In this document: positions 1 through 7,597 of the stretch, piece by piece
Layout: every line of letters begins with the position of its first letter
Numbering within the stretch: position 1 is the stretch's first letter
NCBI GenBank assembly: GCA_964611805.1
Contig: CAZTBG010000006.1
Coordinates: 1-53,212, forward strand
From: W589 sp964611805
GTDB taxonomy: Bacteria > Chloroflexota > Dehalococcoidia > Dehalococcoidales > Fen-1064
DNA length: 53,212 nucleotides
Reading direction: 5' to 3'
Position numbers and translations under genes: made by a program
Notes under the pieces: model-generated
Told to the model about the DNA's origin: nothing
Databases searched by the model: none
What the model saw: only the letters and a program-made list of their open reading frames with translations

Positions 1-242
1 TGTCCAATCTGCACCAACCATGGCCAGACGTTGGTGATATGAGCTTCAATGGTAATCGCATTAGTGTACTGCCATTTTGGATGTGGTATTAGGTCGTCGC
101 CAGGTAAGGTTTGCTGAACTTCGGCATCGGTGGCACCCCACTTTACGCGCCGGGAGCGTAAAAAAGGTATTAGAAGAGCTATACCGACGGCAGCTGCTCC
201 AGAAGACCCTTCCGCAATAGCCTTCCATTTGCTGGCCATCAT
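1..242 (-). CDS. SRPBCC-family protein, N-terminal part (cut by window edge)
   Basis: The reading frame starts at the ATG at 242 behind GGAGGGAA, stays open to base 1 and continues outside the window. An N-terminal hydrophobic stretch followed by RSRR suggests a membrane anchor or signal sequence. The following WGATDAEVQQTLPGDDL and the VWPWLVQIG motif are characteristic of the SRPBCC/polyketide-cyclase-like family, whose helix-grip fold binds hydrophobic ligands. Only about 80 residues of an expected 180-230 are present. It follows a very small membrane-protein gene on the same strand by about 43 bases, so the two are probably co-transcribed. The ligand and biological role cannot be told from this fragment. 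Confidence 0.72.
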   Translation of the reverse strand, partial: MMASKWKAIAEGSSGAAAVGIALLIPFLRSRRVKWGATDAEVQQTLPGDDLIPHPKWQYTNAITIEAHITNVWPWLVQIG

Positions 243-284
243 TTCCCTCCAATTACGAATATTAGAAAGGAGTATCGAATTTAG

Positions 285-419
285 TTATTTCCCTTCCTTC
301 TGTTTAAACTGTTTAGACCATACCGAAATCCACCACATTAAACCACAACCCAGAAGAAAGATACCAAAACCGCCAAAAAACCCGGCAAAGAATATCCCTA
401 TCGAAGTTAATCCGTCCAT
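285..419 (-). CDS. 44-aa single-pass membrane protein
   Basis: This short frame has a strong ribosome binding site: GGAGGTG ends about 4 bases before the ATG at 419. The product begins MDGLTSIGIFFAGFFGGFG, continues as one long hydrophobic, glycine-rich segment ending near MWWISVW, and closes with a basic tail (KQFKQKEGK). That predicts one transmembrane helix with a positively charged end, probably cytoplasmic. It lies just upstream of the SRPBCC gene on the same strand. No family is recognised. The Shine-Dalgarno site and clean membrane topology argue that it is a real gene despite its size. Confidence 0.6.
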   Translation of the reverse strand: MDGLTSIGIFFAGFFGGFGIFLLGCGLMWWISVWSKQFKQKEGK

Positions 420-499
420 ATTTTCACCTCCAAAATGTCAGTTTTGTTAGTATATCATATCTCTACACTCGAACCCCAAAAGGGCGAAAGGAACAATTA

Positions 500-600
500 T
501 TAGGTTTTTTCATTATGTTCCACGGTTATAACTACGTTTCCCTTCTTGTGTCCCGTTTCTGCATATCTATGAGCCTCGACAATTTGTTCCCCCAGAGGCT
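500..600 (-). pseudogene. C-terminal remnant of an NAD(P)H:quinone/alcohol dehydrogenase
   Basis: Directly after the stop codon of the EFR1 gene, one minus-strand frame reads PLGEQIVEAHRYAETGHKK, then GNVVITVEHNEKT and stop. This is the typical C-terminal end of zinc-type MDR alcohol dehydrogenases/quinone oxidoreductases. No start codon or body of such a gene is present, so it is a remnant of about 33 codons. A second, more decayed copy of the same tail lies on the other side of the EFR1 gene (1421-1475). Confidence 0.6.
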
Positions 601-601
601 G

Positions 602-1396
602 CTATTCATTCCACTTCAACACATCTGATATCTTTACATCAGGATGGTGATATCTTTTTCTCTTTATTGTTACATTCTTGAATTGTATCGCCTGCTTTGG
701 GCACCATTGAATACAAGCCAAGCACTTTTCGCAATGGTGTTGCCATGCAGGCCTATCATCAACTATTTTGATATTTCTAACAGGGCAGACTTTTAAGCAA
801 ATTCCACACCCGTTGCATTTACTGTCTGCCCAAAAGTTCTTATCAACATCCGGACTCAAGTCACCTCTCAAATATTGTTTATCAATATACCTTGAAAATA
901 ATAGTGTCATTACTGGATTAAACCTTTTCATCAGGCCGCTCTTACCGGTGTGAATGGTGTTAGCGATTTTATTAGCTTTCCTGTTCCAATTACGGAACAT
1001 TCTTTTCTGGAGGAACAATGGAAGTGCATCTGCACTATCAATATAATTAGCAGGCATACGTACAATGAAACCAGCGGCAAGATTGCCACCACGTTTATTG
1101 ATTGTTTCGGAAAGTCGATGAAGAACGCTTCCTGCAATTCCGCCAACCGTAACAATAGCGAAGATATATTTATCTTGTAGGTTCGTAAGTTTACCGATGA
1201 ACCTTTCAACGATTCCTGGCATTCTCATATAGTATGCGGGGAAAACGATTCCAATCACATCGGCATCAATTTTTATGCTTTCATTATCCATCACGGAAGG
1301 AATGGATATCAGAGTCCCGTTAATTTTTCCAGCAATATCCCTTGCCACAACAAGTGAGTTCCCCGTTCCTGAAAAGTAATAGAGTTCTGTACTCAC
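602..1396 (-). CDS. EFR1-family flavodoxin-ferredoxin protein
   Basis: The 264-residue protein combines an N-terminal flavodoxin-like domain (FSGTGNS phosphate loop at residues 8-14) with a C-terminal two-cluster ferredoxin domain. The ferredoxin cysteines are C194-C197-C200-C204 and C222-C225-C228-C232, each set in CxxCxxCxxxCP form, giving two [4Fe-4S] clusters. This architecture matches EFR1 proteins, which are cytoplasmic electron carriers thought to link flavin and iron-sulphur chemistry in anaerobes. The length is normal. The electron partner is not evident from the neighbours. The gene is flanked on both sides by fragments of an alcohol-dehydrogenase C terminus, suggesting it replaced or was inserted into a duplicated dehydrogenase locus. 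Confidence 0.88.
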   Translation of the reverse strand: MSTELYYFSGTGNSLVVARDIAGKINGTLISIPSVMDNESIKIDADVIGIVFPAYYMRMPGIVERFIGKLTNLQDKYIFAIVTVGGIAGSVLHRLSETINKRGGNLAAGFIVRMPANYIDSADALPLFLQKRMFRNWNRKANKIANTIHTGKSGLMKRFNPVMTLLFSRYIDKQYLRGDLSPDVDKNFWADSKCNGCGICLKVCPVRNIKIVDDRPAWQHHCEKCLACIQWCPKQAIQFKNVTIKRKRYHHPDVKISDVLKWNE

Positions 1397-1420
1397 GGTA
1401 ATGCCGTTCCTCCGGATCTA

Positions 1421-1475
1421 TCAGGTTTTATCATTATGCGCTACAGTGATGACTACATTTCCTTACGATCCGTTT
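1421..1475 (-). pseudogene. Second, more degraded alcohol-dehydrogenase tail fragment
   Basis: Upstream of the EFR1 start the minus strand reads GNVVITVAHNDKT and then a stop, preceded by an in-frame stop and apparent deletions. It parallels the remnant at 500-600 (GNVVITVEHNEKT) at both protein and DNA level. The copy is short and cannot be expressed. It is the upstream half of a direct duplication that now brackets the EFR1 gene. Confidence 0.5.
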
Positions 1476-1509
1476 GGATTTATTAATGGGTGATTGGCGC
1501 AATTAGGGG

Positions 1510-1541
1510 TCTGGCGATTATAACATTCGAGTCTGGAGATT
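1510..1541 (+). promoter_or_regulatory. Pair of direct repeats 22 bp apart upstream of the capsid-cassette promoter
   Basis: TCTGGCGATT (1510-1519) and TCTGGAGATT (1532-1541) differ by one base. Their start-to-start distance is 22 bp, two helical turns, so both lie on the same DNA face. They end about 35 bp before the -35 element at 1576. The position suits an activator or repressor dimer controlling the phage-like cassette. No binding protein is known; the Cys-rich HTH protein encoded just downstream is one candidate. Confidence 0.35.
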
Positions 1542-1575
1542 GCAAAAACCCGTAACAGGGAATGACAAAAGGGTA

Positions 1576-1604
1576 TTGACTCAATAGAACATGTGTACTA
1601 TTAT
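1576..1604 (+). promoter_or_regulatory. Sigma-70-type promoter of the phage-like cassette
   Basis: TTGACT (1576-1581), a 17-bp spacer and TATTAT (1599-1604) form a near-consensus housekeeping promoter. Transcription would begin near 1611, leaving a leader of about 28 bases before the ATG at 1639, with GAGG as ribosome site. This suggests the cassette is read by the host's main sigma factor rather than a phage-specific one. Confidence 0.6.
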
Positions 1605-1638
1605 GGAGGCTGCTCAGCACTTCTCATTGAGGTAAATA

Positions 1639-1950
1639 ATGGAGTTGCGGTCGATTGATAATACTGAGCGGGACCTTCCCCCGGAATATTGCCACTATCA
1701 GGATGTGGGGTGTGAGTTTGCCGATTCCTGCCTCAACTGCCCATTGCCGCTCTGTGTCTATGATGAGCCTGGAGGGAAGAGGCGCCTGCTGAAGCGACAA
1801 CGAGCCCAGGAGATGGCCAGGCTGTTTACCACCGAGGGTAAAGGACTGAAAGAACTGGCGGAAATCTTCAGCGTCAGCCAGCGCACCGTGCAGAGGGCGT
1901 TGAAGTCCGTGTTCAGGGGGACGACTACGGAGGTTACAAATAATGAGTGA
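1639..1950 (+). CDS. Cys-rich HTH protein at the head of the capsid cassette
   Basis: This 103-residue protein has an N-terminal cysteine-rich part (C18, C25, C31, C34, C38; pattern CxxxxxCxxCPLPLC), which could bind a metal. A C-terminal helix-turn-helix (LKELAEIFSVSQRTVQRAL) resembles resolvase/terminase-small-subunit type HTHs. Its stop overlaps the portal start by 8 bases, so the two are translationally coupled. It may be a regulator of the cassette or a DNA-recognition subunit occupying the place of a small terminase; the sequence does not decide between these. No large terminase is present next to it. Confidence 0.65.
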   Translation: MELRSIDNTERDLPPEYCHYQDVGCEFADSCLNCPLPLCVYDEPGGKRRLLKRQRAQEMARLFTTEGKGLKELAEIFSVSQRTVQRALKSVFRGTTTEVTNNE

Positions 1951-3328
1951 AGGTTTTAGTCCCTCAGAACTGGCCCGTCGGGATGTCGAGCGGATTCGGG
2001 GCTACAAGGAACTGCTGGACTTCTATCATAATGTGCAGTGGGAAGGTCGGGCGAGGTGGGGTGAAAGACGCCTGACCTTTAACTATGCTAAGGTCGTAAT
2101 CGACAAGGTCACCTCGTATCTGATGTCGGGCATGGACTTCGCAGTTGAGCCGGTAGAGGCGTCTGATGAGGCCAGAGATAAGGCCTACCGTGCGGAAGCA
2201 GCACTCTATCAGGTGCATCAGGATAATGGCATCGAGGAGTTAGACTTTGAGACCGAGATTGACTGTGCCATCCTCGGTGACGCCTGTTACAAGGTCATCT
2301 GGGACCAGGAAACAGGTAGTGTCCGTATCACATCGCCGGATGTGCAGGGTATCTATACCTGGCGGGCGGGCGACGACACTTCTCGGGTGTGGCGGCTGGC
2401 ATCACGGTACACCCTGAGTGCTGAGGAGATTGAGCTTCTCCACGGAGTAAAACCCCAGAAGAAAGAGGGTACCATTACGGAACTGTGGACCGATGCTGAG
2501 TTTGAGCTGTGGCTCAATGATACCCAGCTGGAGAAGAAACCAAACCCCTACGGCTTCATTCCGTTCGTGATTTATCCCAACCTGAGGGAGCCTAAGAAGT
2601 TCTGGGGAATATCCGACCTTACCCAGATAATGGAGCCGCAGCGTGAGTTCAACCGGGCGATGTCGCAGCTTTCCAGGATACTGGAGCTGTCCGGCAATCC
2701 CATTGCCGTGCTGGAGAACGTGGAGGAGTCCGAGGACATCGCTGTCAGACCCGGGGCGGTGTGGAACATCCCCGAGGATGCCAAGGCCTACCTGCTTGAC
2801 CTCCTCCAGGGTGGTGGTCTCAGGCTGCATATCGACTATATCAGTCTGCTCTATCGCACTTTGCACGACGTATCGGAGTCGCCACGGGCTGCTTTCGGAG
2901 GGACTGACCGAGACCTTTCCGGTGTTGCCCTGGAGATAGAGCTTCAGCCGTTGTTGCAGAAGGTCGGGCGTAAACGGATTATCCGGACGGCGGCTTACAA
3001 CCGGAGGAGTCGGCTTATCCTCAAGCTGCTGGAGAAGTACCGGGGCGAAGACTTTGGAAACAACCGTGTCAACGTTGTCTGGGGGCCGTTGCTGCCGCGG
3101 GATGCCGCCAAGCTGGTAGCCAATGAGCAGGTCCTGGTCCAGGGTGGTATTCACTCCCGGCGTCGGGCGATGGGCGAGCTAGGGGTGAACGACCCGGAAG
3201 CGGAGTTTGCCCGGTGGCTTGAGGAGCGGGAGGCAATTCTAAAGATGAACAGGGAACTCACCGGTAAGTCTACCCGGGGCGGAGCGAGGGAGAGAAGTGA
3301 ACCCGGGGTAGGGGTCAGTGAGGAATAA
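1943..3328 (+). CDS. Phage portal protein (SPP1 gp6-like)
   Basis: The 461-residue protein has the length and layout of SPP1 gp6/Phage_prot_Gp6 portal proteins. Near the N terminus is NYAKVVIDKVTSYLMSG, typical of the clip/stem side. In the middle are KFWGISDLTQIMEPQREFNR and the long helical segment VSESPRAAFGGTDRDLSGVALEIE, which is strongly portal-like. Twelve such subunits form the ring through which DNA enters a capsid. Start: ATG at 1943 behind GGAGG. The gene has no frameshift and follows the HTH gene with an 8-base overlap. The Arg/Glu-rich C terminus is typical. Normally a large terminase gene precedes it; here it does not. Confidence 0.85.
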   Translation: MSEGFSPSELARRDVERIRGYKELLDFYHNVQWEGRARWGERRLTFNYAKVVIDKVTSYLMSGMDFAVEPVEASDEARDKAYRAEAALYQVHQDNGIEELDFETEIDCAILGDACYKVIWDQETGSVRITSPDVQGIYTWRAGDDTSRVWRLASRYTLSAEEIELLHGVKPQKKEGTITELWTDAEFELWLNDTQLEKKPNPYGFIPFVIYPNLREPKKFWGISDLTQIMEPQREFNRAMSQLSRILELSGNPIAVLENVEESEDIAVRPGAVWNIPEDAKAYLLDLLQGGGLRLHIDYISLLYRTLHDVSESPRAAFGGTDRDLSGVALEIELQPLLQKVGRKRIIRTAAYNRRSRLILKLLEKYRGEDFGNNRVNVVWGPLLPRDAAKLVANEQVLVQGGIHSRRRAMGELGVNDPEAEFARWLEEREAILKMNRELTGKSTRGGARERSEPGVGVSEE

Positions 3329-3347
3329 AATGGCAGGAGGTCGAATA

Positions 3348-3872
3348 TTGGTTGATGAAGTAAACCAGAAAGAGGACACGCTGGAAGGCCAGTCCGGCGA
3401 AACAGACGGCATTGAAACAGAGGAAGTCCGAGTTGGTGCTGATAGTGCGGAAGCTTTACTGGCCCAGAAGGACGAAGAGCTGGCCAAGGCGAGTGCCCGC
3501 ATTGCCGAGCTGGATGAGACTGTTCTGGGCAGGGATGGCGAAATAGCTTCTCTGAAGCAGTCTTTGACTGAGATGGAGGAGAAGCTGGCAGCCGCTAACG
3601 ATTCCCTGACCGGGGCAGTGGCCAGCTATAAAAGCATGGTAATCCGGACGAATCCCGATGTCGTCGAGGAACTCATCAGTGGGGATACCATTGAGTCGGT
3701 CAATGAGTCCCTGGAGAAGGCCAGGAGCTTGATTGGCAGGGTGAGGCAGGGACTGGAAACCGAGATAACAAGTGGCAGGGTCCCGGCAGGGGCGCCAGAG
3801 CGACGCTCCCCCGACCTGTCGGCCCTGTCCCCGCGAGAGAAGATTCAATACGGAATTGGAGGTAAAAAATAA
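3348..3872 (+). CDS. Coiled-coil capsid scaffold-like protein
   Basis: The product is acidic at the N terminus, then forms a long predicted coiled coil (roughly residues 35-85, rich in Glu, Lys, Leu and Ala). It ends with a basic, proline-containing tail finishing SALSPREKIQYGIGGKK. This composition and its place between portal and capsid genes match phage scaffolding proteins, whose basic C terminus docks on the coat protein. I chose the TTG at 3348 because AGGAGG sits 7 bases upstream; an ATG at 3330 in the same frame overlaps that site. The stop codon overlaps the capsid start (TAATG). Assignment rests on context and composition rather than a signature motif. Confidence 0.6.
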   Translation: MVDEVNQKEDTLEGQSGETDGIETEEVRVGADSAEALLAQKDEELAKASARIAELDETVLGRDGEIASLKQSLTEMEEKLAAANDSLTGAVASYKSMVIRTNPDVVEELISGDTIESVNESLEKARSLIGRVRQGLETEITSGRVPAGAPERRSPDLSALSPREKIQYGIGGKK

Positions 3873-4792
3873 TGGCATTAACACTAACCGAAGCAGGCAA
3901 GCTATCCAACGATATGCTACTCCAGGGAGTGGTGGAGACTATTGTCAAGGACTCACCGATACTGCAAAGGCTACCCTTTATTGAGATAGTCGGCAACGGT
4001 CTTACCTATAACCAGGAAAAGACCCTGCCCGCTATCGATTTCTACGATGTTGGCGATACCTGGGCGGAGTCGACGCCGACCTTTGAGCAGAAAACAGCCC
4101 TTCTGAAAATCATGGGAGGGGATGCCGACGTCGATAACTTTCTCAAGGCGACCCGCTCCAATGTCCAGGACCTTGAGGCGGCGGTGGTAGAGCTGAAGGC
4201 GAAGGCCCTCAAGGAAAAATTTGAGGAGACCTTTATCTACGGCGATATCACGGCCGAACCCAAGCAGTTTGATGGAATCAGGAAATTGGTTGATACCGGG
4301 ACCGCCGGTGACCAGGTGGTGGCTGCCGGGGCTTCCGGGGCAACCCTGACCCTTTCTATGCTCGATGAGCTTATCGATGCCGTCAAGGGGGGCAAGCCTG
4401 ACATACTACTGATGAGTCGCCGCTCCCGGCGAAAGATAAATGCCCTCGTCAGGGCGTCCGGCGGCATGATGGACACCGACCGCGATAGCTGGGGTAACTT
4501 TGTCCAGCTGTGGGACTCAATCCCGATTGGTGTCAATGACTGGATACTGGATACCCACGTCGTCAGTGGTGGGGTGGAGACGGATACCACCGGTGGTGAT
4601 TGCTCGACCATCTATGCTCTGCAGTTCGGGGAGGGGGCTCTTTGCGGTCTGACCGCGCCCGGCCACCTGACGGTGGAGCCGATAGGTTCACTTGAGACCA
4701 AGGACGCTACCCGGAATCGGATAAAGTGGTATGTCTCCCTGGCGCTCTTCAGCACAATCAAGGCGGCGGCCCTGATTGGTGTTCAGGACTAG
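3872..4792 (+). CDS. Phage major capsid protein (HK97-fold type)
   Basis: The 306-residue protein opens MALTLTEAGKLSNDMLLQGVVE, like many uncleaved HK97-fold coat proteins. It contains the expected long helix (NVQDLEAAVVELKAKALKEK), the middle KFEETFIYGD segment, and a late 'LLMSRRSRRKINALVR' to 'IPIGVNDWI' region typical of the A domain. No N-terminal delta domain or protease gene is visible, consistent with assembly through the separate scaffold upstream. Start: ATG overlapping the previous stop, with GGAGG 8 bases upstream. A strong hairpin follows its stop codon, which may raise its dosage relative to downstream genes. Confidence 0.82.
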   Translation: MALTLTEAGKLSNDMLLQGVVETIVKDSPILQRLPFIEIVGNGLTYNQEKTLPAIDFYDVGDTWAESTPTFEQKTALLKIMGGDADVDNFLKATRSNVQDLEAAVVELKAKALKEKFEETFIYGDITAEPKQFDGIRKLVDTGTAGDQVVAAGASGATLTLSMLDELIDAVKGGKPDILLMSRRSRRKINALVRASGGMMDTDRDSWGNFVQLWDSIPIGVNDWILDTHVVSGGVETDTTGGDCSTIYALQFGEGALCGLTAPGHLTVEPIGSLETKDATRNRIKWYVSLALFSTIKAAALIGVQD

Positions 4793-4800
4793 AACCGGGG

Positions 4801-4843
4801 CTGAACGGGAGGTCGGGAGCCTTCGCTCTCACCTCCTGTTCAG
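4801..4843 (+). terminator. Long hairpin after the capsid gene (attenuating or mRNA-stabilising)
   Basis: CTGAACGGGAGGT (4801-4813) pairs with ACCTCCTGTTCAG (4831-4843) with a single G-T wobble. The enclosed segment adds a GAGC-CTTC-GCTC helix, so nearly all 43 bases pair. There is no following T-run, so it is not a classical intrinsic terminator. It could act as a partial terminator or a 3'-end stabiliser that raises capsid mRNA over the distal genes. Confidence 0.6.
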
Positions 4844-4876
4844 ACAAAGAAGGATAAGCCAGGGGGTGAGTTAACC

Positions 4877-5509
4877 ATGGACCTGTCGGAGATGAGGGCA
4901 ATAGTCAGGCGGGACCTGCACGATGAGGATGTCGAGAACTATCGCTGGTCGGACGATGAACTCGACCGGCACATTACCCATGCCGTGCAGGACTTTTCCG
5001 AGGCTATTCCCTATGAGCAGAAGGTGACCAAGGCAACGACCTCGGGTTCGAGGGAGATTGATATATCGACTATCACCGACCGGGTCATGGTGCAGGCTGT
5101 GGAATACCCGGTCGGCAGGTTCCCGCCTGTGTACCAGCGTTTTGCCCTGTGGGCGGATACCGTAACCCTTCTTGGTACCGAGGTTCCGGACGGCTCCGAT
5201 GCCTGTATCTACTACGGTAAGCTGCATACGCTGGATGCCAGTAGCTCCACTGTACCCGCTAAGCATGAAGGCCTGATTGCTGTCGGGGCCTGCGGTTATG
5301 CCGCCGTCGAGTGGGCGGTCTACGCCATCAATCGGGCTAATGTCGGTGGTACCGGTACTCCTGGTGAACTGCGCAAATGGGGATGGGAGAAGCTGGGACA
5401 CTTCCGTAAGGAGCTGAGGAGACTGGGGAGGACGAACCGGGTGAGAGTACGCTCCCTATACCAGCCGTACTACCCGGCGGTGTCCAAGTCCACCGACTAT
5501 GGCCCTTAG
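4877..5509 (+). CDS. Head-tail adaptor/connector-like protein
   Basis: The 210-residue product begins MDLSEMRAIVRRDLHDEDVENYRWSDDELDRHI, the typical helical start of phage head-tail adaptors, in which 'W(S/T)D-E(L/I)' precedes a bundle of helices. A Gly-rich middle and a basic C terminus (KELRRLGRTNRVRVR) follow. It sits immediately downstream of the capsid gene, the usual place for a connector subunit below the portal ring. Ribosome site GGGGTGAG precedes the ATG. No catalytic motif is present. The family is inferred from position and N-terminal pattern. Confidence 0.55.
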   Translation: MDLSEMRAIVRRDLHDEDVENYRWSDDELDRHITHAVQDFSEAIPYEQKVTKATTSGSREIDISTITDRVMVQAVEYPVGRFPPVYQRFALWADTVTLLGTEVPDGSDACIYYGKLHTLDASSSTVPAKHEGLIAVGACGYAAVEWAVYAINRANVGGTGTPGELRKWGWEKLGHFRKELRRLGRTNRVRVRSLYQPYYPAVSKSTDYGP

Positions 5510-5555
5510 GCAGATGAGACCAGCCTGTCAATACTAATACATGCCGGGAGATAGA

Positions 5556-7556
5556 ATGCGGGAGTTGTCGAGTACGCTGTTGACTGCCCAAAAGGCGGCC
5601 AGCCATACCCCTTATGTCAGTGTTGAGGCTAAAAATAGTATTGCCGGTGTTGTTCGTCTTACATGGGAGAGGCTGTACACTGGAGGTGAGGATGACTACT
5701 TCCATGCCATGGCGATGCCGGGTGATGGTTCCATGGTGAGGGCACGGATAGGGCCGCCGGCTGATGCCAGGAAGCTCTACTGGCAGAGGGTACCCGACCC
5801 GGGGCCACTATCGGATTTCAGTAACTGGACTTATGTTGGCCAGTACAATTGTACCTGCGTGGCAGCCGCCTCTCATGGGGCAGAGGTCTCCATTTTCTGG
5901 GTAAATACCAGTAATCAAGTCCGGCGTATCAAGAGCACGGACTATGGTGTTAACTGGGGCAGCCCTGAACTTATCGACTACTGTGCTACCAGTGGCAACA
6001 GCCTGGGAGTTGCCTACAAACCCAATGGCGACCTGGCCCTCTTCATTGCTGATGGCACGACTCTTTACATTAAGAAGTGCCTTGGGGGTAACTGGCAGTC
6101 AAAGGCGGCCTGGGACAAGACCACCGGTACACTTACCGGGGTGGGGGTTGTCTATGGTACCGACTGGGAGCTTCTGGTTACAGGCCAGGATTCGGGCGGC
6201 AACTATAAGCTGTGGTCGCTTATCTATGGCGATGGCGGCGAGGTTTCGGCCGGTAACTGGTCTTCTCTCAGGGAGTTTGCCTCGGCCCCATCGGGCGGTG
6301 ATTTCGAGTATAGTTGTCCCTTTCTGGACAAGCCCGATGTCTACCGTGGTCTGTATGCGGAGAAATTCACAGGTACCCAGTCTTATGACCGTCCGTTCTG
6401 GTCTCATACCGCCCTTGATTCTGGTTTTATTGAGGGACTGTGGCACGAACCGGTGCCTCTGGACCTGGCGGGTAAGTACGGACTGGCAATAGCTCACCAT
6501 GGCGATTACTGCTGGCTGACATGCCCGTCTGGTGTCTGGCGTGCCCCGTTGGCTGAGCAGGGTCTCGACCTGACCGATGATGTTCTCTCTGTCCGGCAGG
6601 AGACTAACCCTGATGGGAGAGGTTTGACTGTCGAGCTAAGAAATGATAGCGGGCAATATGCTTCACCGGGAGAAGGCCCTCTGTATGTGCTGGATATCGG
6701 CTGCCAGCTGGAGCTTGGTCTCGGCTATGTTACCTCCCAGGGAAATGAGGTGAGTCCGGGTCTAGTTTACTGGCTGGAGGCCTTCGAACACATCAGTTGG
6801 GGAGGTAAGTCCGTCCTGGTGCTGCATGCTCCTGATGGCTGGCGACTGGTCGAGGGCTGGCGGGCCAGGCACCAGTTCCGCTGGAACAAGGACTCGGACG
6901 AGATGTCGGTCAAAGAGATACTCGGCTTTGTCCTTGGTCGGGTCGGCCTGAAACTTGAGGTAAAGTCGCAGTCGCCCGTAATCACCGGCTATTATCCGGA
7001 CTTCACCGTTCATCCCGGTAACCGGGGCAATGATATTGTTAGCAGGCTGCTCTCCTTCGTACCCGATGTCCTCTTTATCGAGGACAGCAGGGCCTTCATT
7101 GTTAACCCGCAATCATCGGATGGCTCGGTTTATTCCTACGGACAGGGGCATGCCGTCCTGGAAGGCAGATACCGGAACGGGGCCTGGGGGCTTAACCGGG
7201 TTCGCGTCGAAGGCTATGACCCGGTGGCTGATGAGGCGATAATTGTCGATTCCTTCTCATGGAACCAGATAAAAAAATTCCATGACCGCTTGGCACTTAT
7301 CGATGACAGGAATATCGACACCGTAGCCCGGGCTGAAGAGAGGGGAGATGCCTACCTGCGGGGGTCGGAGATTGAGTCTGCCAGGAGTGTGGTTCGGGTG
7401 CCGGTGAACTGCGGGCAGCAGCTCTACGATGTAATTGACATAACTGATGCCTGTGCCGGACTGAGTGAGGAAAAGAAGAGGGTGGTGGCGATAACGCTGG
7501 GCTATCGTCCTGACCGCGGTGAATACGAGCAGTGGCTGTCACTGGGAGCAGTCTAA
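5556..7556 (+). CDS. Beta-propeller / tail-hub fusion protein
   Basis: The 666-residue protein appears to have two parts. Residues about 30-330 look like a beta-propeller, with a sialidase-type Asp box STDYGVNW at about 127-134 and repeated W/G-rich strands. Residues about 340-666 resemble phage tail-hub (gp27/gpD-like) proteins: 'DDVLSVRQETNPDGRGLTV', 'MSVKEILGFVLGRVGL' and the final 'VPVNCGQQLYDVIDITD'. The propeller could bind surface glycans while the hub part anchors it. The start ATG at 5556 has GGGAG just upstream; the ATG at 5541 lies before that site and is less likely. No tail tube or tape-measure gene precedes it, which is unusual. Confidence 0.65.
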   Translation: MRELSSTLLTAQKAASHTPYVSVEAKNSIAGVVRLTWERLYTGGEDDYFHAMAMPGDGSMVRARIGPPADARKLYWQRVPDPGPLSDFSNWTYVGQYNCTCVAAASHGAEVSIFWVNTSNQVRRIKSTDYGVNWGSPELIDYCATSGNSLGVAYKPNGDLALFIADGTTLYIKKCLGGNWQSKAAWDKTTGTLTGVGVVYGTDWELLVTGQDSGGNYKLWSLIYGDGGEVSAGNWSSLREFASAPSGGDFEYSCPFLDKPDVYRGLYAEKFTGTQSYDRPFWSHTALDSGFIEGLWHEPVPLDLAGKYGLAIAHHGDYCWLTCPSGVWRAPLAEQGLDLTDDVLSVRQETNPDGRGLTVELRNDSGQYASPGEGPLYVLDIGCQLELGLGYVTSQGNEVSPGLVYWLEAFEHISWGGKSVLVLHAPDGWRLVEGWRARHQFRWNKDSDEMSVKEILGFVLGRVGLKLEVKSQSPVITGYYPDFTVHPGNRGNDIVSRLLSFVPDVLFIEDSRAFIVNPQSSDGSVYSYGQGHAVLEGRYRNGAWGLNRVRVEGYDPVADEAIIVDSFSWNQIKKFHDRLALIDDRNIDTVARAEERGDAYLRGSEIESARSVVRVPVNCGQQLYDVIDITDACAGLSEEKKRVVAITLGYRPDRGEYEQWLSLGAV

Positions 7557-7597
7557 GCTTGATTAGCTGAGCATCAGAAAGAGGTTTGTACACTGAG

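Noticed and set aside
61..252. Minus-strand open frame of 63 codons near the window start
   Set aside because: The SRPBCC motif and ribosome site lie in another minus-strand frame (1-242); this one has no recognisable composition.
130..450. Plus-strand open frame of 106 codons
   Set aside because: It is antisense to the SRPBCC gene and to the small membrane-protein gene, with no ribosome site.
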